DNA from: an uncultured Mucilaginibacter sp.
Lineage (GTDB): Bacteria; Bacteroidota; Bacteroidia; Sphingobacteriales; Sphingobacteriaceae
Length of the DNA stretch: 64,000 bases
Reading direction: 5' to 3'
NCBI GenBank assembly: GCA_903864275.1
Contig: CAIPFE010000063.1
Coordinates: 62,001 to 126,000 of the forward strand
The first letter of the stretch is position 1. Each line of letters begins with the position of its first letter. Under the pieces are notes generated by a model, which saw only the letters and a list, made by a program, of their open reading frames with translations, made no database searches and was not told the origin of the DNA. Shown in pieces: positions 61,027 to 64,000 of the stretch. Both the position numbers and the translations under genes were made by a program.

Positions 61027-61551
61027 TTATTGAATGAGTTTTTCATACAGACCATAATTCTCATCATCAAAACAAACAAAAATCACTTTTTCAATTTCAT
61101 CCGTTTGAGCTAAAAAATCAACGACAGTTTCAATGGCTATTTGTGCCGCATCTTTTTTTGGGAAATGATAAATGCCCGTGCTGATGTTGGGAAATGCAAT
61201 GGTTTTGCAATGATTATTAATGGCAAGCCGCAATGAGTTTTTATAACAATTGGCCAGTTTGTTTTCTTCATCATATTTGCTGCCGTTCCAAACGGGGCCA
61301 ACGGTATGGATCACAAATTTTGCCGGTAAATTGCCGCCTGTAGTAATTACTGCTTCACCGGTTTTACACCCACCCTGTTTGGCTACTATTTTCCGGCATG
61401 CTTCTAAAATTGCCGGACCGCCAGCGCAATGTATAGCGCCATCAACCCCGCCCCCGCCCATCAGCGACGAGTTTGCTGCGTTCACAATAGCATCAGTCTT
61501 TATTTTTGTGATGTCGCCTTTTAGCAGTTCAATTTTGTCTTTTGAGGTCAT
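61027..61551 (-). CDS. Macro-domain O-acetyl-ADP-ribose deacetylase-like protein
   Basis: 174 residues forming one macro domain: IVNAANSSLMGGGGVDGAIH (ADP-ribose binding and catalytic region), KFVIHTVGPVWNG and IAFPNISTGIYHFPKKDAAQ (phosphate loop). YmdB/MacroD type, hydrolyses O-acetyl-ADP-ribose and removes ADP-ribose from acidic residues. It stands alone, converging with the hydroxyproline operon; no ADP-ribosyltransferase is nearby. Confidence 0.9.
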   Translation of the reverse strand: MTSKDKIELLKGDITKIKTDAIVNAANSSLMGGGGVDGAIHCAGGPAILEACRKIVAKQGGCKTGEAVITTGGNLPAKFVIHTVGPVWNGSKYDEENKLANCYKNSLRLAINNHCKTIAFPNISTGIYHFPKKDAAQIAIETVVDFLAQTDEIEKVIFVCFDDENYGLYEKLIQ

Positions 61552-61641
61552 GCAGCGTTTTTTACAACTATGATCACAATTAAATGTACCTTGAAATTAA
61601 AAGATATATATGCTTTTTTAACGCAATAGTCATTTTACGTA

Positions 61642-62952
61642 CTATTTCGTATAATATTGGGCAACTGCATTCGCTGTACCTCTCATAATAATATTATTGT
61701 TTTTTGCTACAATATATGGAGGAGTATCCTCAGCTTTAAACACGAAAATTTCCTTAAAAGGGTCGCCAAGGCCGGCAGAAGAATAGAAGCCATGTGCATC
61801 CTGGCAATAAAAATTACCATCACTCTGGACGCTCATGTTTCCAAAGCCCTGGAAAGAAGAACCGATCATCTGATTATAAGTCGTACCCTCGTCCTTTGAA
61901 ATATATATACCTCCCTCGAAGCCGACCAGGCTTTTATAAAACCAATTGTTATTATCAATATAAAAGGCGCCATCCGATTCACCCGGCTTTACCGGATTCC
62001 AGGTTTTGCCCATATCAGCAGATTTAAATATTGTTTGAGATTGCGTCTCTTCTACATACAAATTACCGGCCCGGTCTTCAGCCGCGCTCGTTAATTGGGA
62101 AACTCCGCTGGCGGGATTTGGTGAAGTAAATGCAGTGAGAGGCACTGTCGTCCATGTTTTGCCTCTATCATTCGAAATACTCAACGGTACATTTCCCGAG
62201 GTTACCAATAATTTACCGCTAGGGGTACAGATGGCTGTTGAAATAAGCCGGGGATCAAATGGTGTTATAGCCAAAGTTGACCAGGTTTGTCCGACATCCT
62301 TTGAATATAATGCAGCTTCGCCCAAGGTAAAAACAAAAAGTTCATCCTGCGGGGTTGACATTACATATCCAATCATATGCGTATTTCCCAAGGTTTTAAG
62401 AGCATTCCAGGTGACTCCATTATCATCAGAATACCTTAGGTAATATTTACCCGCCCAATAGGTTAAAAATAATCGCCCGGTGCTTAATTTGGCAAACGAT
62501 ATTATTGGTTGGGCATCCTGGAATGTGCAAGCTGAAAAATGCCATCCGGGCCCTGTTGCCAAAGCGGTTGCAACGGCAGTAACCGAATCGACCTTTTGAT
62601 TTTGGGAGTTTAAAGCGTAAATTTTTAAAGTTTGTTGCCCAATCTGGCTTGAAAGATACCAGGTATAACCAGTTGTACCACCATATTGTGTAACCGCAGA
62701 AACTGTATCATCGCACCCTGAACCCTGGAATTGAACGGAATACCCCGCTAATGGCAAACCATTCTGTGTAACTTTAATAGTAATTGTCTTTTTTAAGGGC
62801 CTCCCTATAGTATCTCTTTGGTTGTTTCCGCTATCTAATGTAATGGTAACTTTTCCTAAGTCGATATTTTGCGGCCCGGGCAATTTGCTTTTCGAACAGC
62901 TGAAATACAGGATACAAATTGTTGACAGCAAGATTACGAGCCTTTTGTTCAT
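61642..62952 (-). CDS. Sialidase-like (BNR-repeat) beta-propeller lipoprotein
   Basis: 436 residues with lipobox (ICILYFSC, Cys19). Residues about 30-130 form an Ig/Big-like domain (TITIKVTQNGLPLAGYSVQF). The rest is a propeller with at least five Asp-box repeats: SDDNGVTWN, SKDVGQTWS, SNDRGKTWT, SADMGKTWN and SKDEGTTYN. No catalytic sialidase residues are evident, so it is more likely a binding or structural surface protein. Confidence 0.85.
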   Translation of the reverse strand: MNKRLVILLSTICILYFSCSKSKLPGPQNIDLGKVTITLDSGNNQRDTIGRPLKKTITIKVTQNGLPLAGYSVQFQGSGCDDTVSAVTQYGGTTGYTWYLSSQIGQQTLKIYALNSQNQKVDSVTAVATALATGPGWHFSACTFQDAQPIISFAKLSTGRLFLTYWAGKYYLRYSDDNGVTWNALKTLGNTHMIGYVMSTPQDELFVFTLGEAALYSKDVGQTWSTLAITPFDPRLISTAICTPSGKLLVTSGNVPLSISNDRGKTWTTVPLTAFTSPNPASGVSQLTSAAEDRAGNLYVEETQSQTIFKSADMGKTWNPVKPGESDGAFYIDNNNWFYKSLVGFEGGIYISKDEGTTYNQMIGSSFQGFGNMSVQSDGNFYCQDAHGFYSSAGLGDPFKEIFVFKAEDTPPYIVAKNNNIIMRGTANAVAQYYTK

Positions 62953-63030
62953 AAGGTTTAAATTTCTTCAAAGTTAAAAAATGTAAATCACATTAAATCA
63001 CCAGCCTTAATTTTCTTTGGTAACAAAACA

Positions 63031-63070
63031 AAACCCGCTAACCATTTAAAAATGGATAACGGGTTTTTTA
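63031..63070 (-). terminator. Intrinsic terminator after the M1 peptidase
   Basis: The stem aacccgctaaccattt (63032-63047) / aaatggataacgggtt has two mismatches. It is followed by T/A-rich sequence on both strands, so it may act for minus-strand transcripts and block readthrough either way. It lies 36 bases after the M1 stop. Confidence 0.75.
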
Positions 63071-63105
63071 TCTTGCGGATTCCGACAAATCCCTTAATCC
63101 CGGTC

Positions 63106-64000
63106 CTATTTACCGCCGCTTACCTGCATCGGGTTTACCCCAGCTGATTGCCCACGGGCGGCGCCTGCGGCAACCTTTTGCTTAAATACCTGGAACTTTG
63201 ATGGCTCGGGCAATTTGCCCCAATGGTTATTGCTTTCATCAATATCGCAGGTTTCCCGGTAAGGGTCTACCAGTATCGAGGAAACTTCCTTATCCTGCAC
63301 ATAGAATTTTGATACATGTTTTTCGTTCAGCCGCCAAATTTGTGCCGGTATCCGGTCGATCATTTTTGTGCCGTCGGCATAGGTGAATTGTACGATGATC
63401 GGCATAACCAAACCGCCTTTGTTGCTGAAGTTCAGTTCGTAAAAAAACTTATTGGCATATTTTGTCTTATCCTCATCGGTAAATGGTTCGGGGGCACGGT
63501 CGGCCATGGTTTTGGCTTTTGTCATGTCCCTGAATTTGGAGCTGTCGACAGATGCAAGCCCCCTGTCATACTTCCAGTAAAAATCCCGTACCGTGGTGTC
63601 GCGGTCCACATAGAATTGTATTTTTTTATCCTCGCGGTTCCTAATCTTCGAAATGTCCTCATAACTGTTCACCACCGGCGCAGCCACTTTATTGTTGTTT
63701 CCTGGACCCGGCGCCTGGCCAAAAGTCGCCGGGAGATGTCCCTCCAGGTCTGCCCTGGCGACCTTTACCGAATCAAGGGAAATATCGCAGGGGTCAATGC
63801 CATAGAACCAGCCTCTCCAGAACCAATCCAGGTTTTCGCCGCTGGCGTCTCCCATCGTCCTGAAAAAATCTGCCGGTGTTGGATGTTTAAATTCCCAGCG
63901 CCTGGCATATTCTTTAAAGGCAAAATCAAACAGCTGGCGGCCCATAATAGTTTCACGTAAAATATTAAGCGCAGTTGCCGGTTTGGTATAAGCGTTCGGG
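63106..64000 (-). CDS. M1-family metallopeptidase, C-terminal part (5' truncated by window)
   Basis: About 298 residues are visible. The frame is open through base 64000, so the N-terminus and the HExxH zinc site lie outside. The sequence right of 63945 continues as KPATALNILRETIMG, the conserved helix of M1 aminopeptidase-like proteins, followed by FDFAFKEYARRWEFKHPTPA and DFFRTMGDASGENLDWFWRG. A Pro/Gly/Gln-rich tail ends the protein. It likely cleaves peptides in the periplasm; substrate unknown. Confidence 0.88.
   Translation of the reverse strand, partial: PNAYTKPATALNILRETIMGRQLFDFAFKEYARRWEFKHPTPADFFRTMGDASGENLDWFWRGWFYGIDPCDISLDSVKVARADLEGHLPATFGQAPGPGNNNKVAAPVVNSYEDISKIRNREDKKIQFYVDRDTTVRDFYWKYDRGLASVDSSKFRDMTKAKTMADRAPEPFTDEDKTKYANKFFYELNFSNKGGLVMPIIVQFTYADGTKMIDRIPAQIWRLNEKHVSKFYVQDKEVSSILVDPYRETCDIDESNNHWGKLPEPSKFQVFKQKVAAGAARGQSAGVNPMQVSGGK

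Noticed and set aside
63316..63960. 214-residue plus-strand ORF opposite the M1 peptidase
   Set aside because: Antisense shadow of a well-supported peptidase frame with no domain features of its own.

Overview
The window looks like chromosomal DNA of a soil- or plant-associated member of the Bacteroidota, most likely family Sphingobacteriaceae (Mucilaginibacter/Pedobacter type). The basis is the gene repertoire: a TonB-dependent receptor with an N-terminal carboxypeptidase-regulatory-like domain, many exported glycoside hydrolases (GH3, GH9, GH27, GH37, GH127), paired M16 peptidases, DUF1080 with a GMC oxidoreductase, a DUF3179 protein and TPR histidine kinases. Candidate -7 elements of the TAnnTTTG type and weak Shine-Dalgarno sequences agree with this. 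No rRNA, tRNA, CRISPR array, phage, transposase or integrase was recognised. Both window ends cut genes: cysteine synthase at the left and an M1 metallopeptidase at the right.

Layout. 1-5.9 kb: the end of cysteine synthase, a tandem array of three paralogous small exported proteins, then a probable metal-uptake locus (small Cys-motif membrane protein, TonB receptor, DUF3347-like exported protein). 5.9-17 kb: a coupled DUF3179/AhpD-like pair, a PQQ-type beta-propeller, a GNAT enzyme, a DUF1624 membrane protein, a catalytic plus non-catalytic M16 peptidase pair, small unknowns and an exported acetolactate decarboxylase. 17-24 kb: a FrnE-type thiol oxidoreductase, a large GH9 enzyme and several small membrane, lipo- and helical proteins. 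24-29 kb: a TolC/MacA/MacB-type tripartite efflux operon with ATPase and permease on separate genes. 29-38 kb: a NarL-type two-component system, a methyltransferase, two DUF4870-like paralogues flanking a lysine/alanine-rich histone-like protein, and a DACNV (diadenylate-cyclase-like) sensor. 38-46 kb: trehalase and GH3 beta-glucosidase, then DUF1080, GMC oxidoreductase and gluconate-dehydrogenase-type subunit 3, a set consistent with 3-keto-sugar chemistry. 46-51 kb: CBS, YciE and XRE proteins and a DEAD-box helicase. 51.5-55.8 kb: GH127 and GH27 (arabinoside/galactoside release). 56-61 kb: a complete four-enzyme trans-4-hydroxy-L-proline to 2-oxoglutarate pathway. 61-64 kb: a macro-domain protein, a sialidase-like propeller lipoprotein and the M1 peptidase.

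The least-explained content is non-coding. At least six families of imperfect inverted-repeat elements occupy the intergenic spaces. Several begin at, or even supply, the stop codon of the flanking gene, and others exactly fill the gap between two genes of one operon. They look like structured 3'-end or intercistronic RNA elements, or non-autonomous REP/MITE-like elements. Symmetric operator-like palindromes also precede trehalase and GH127. I see no proven new defence or mobile system. The best candidates for undescribed biology are the stop-codon-abutting repeats, the DACNV protein and the tandem small exported proteins.
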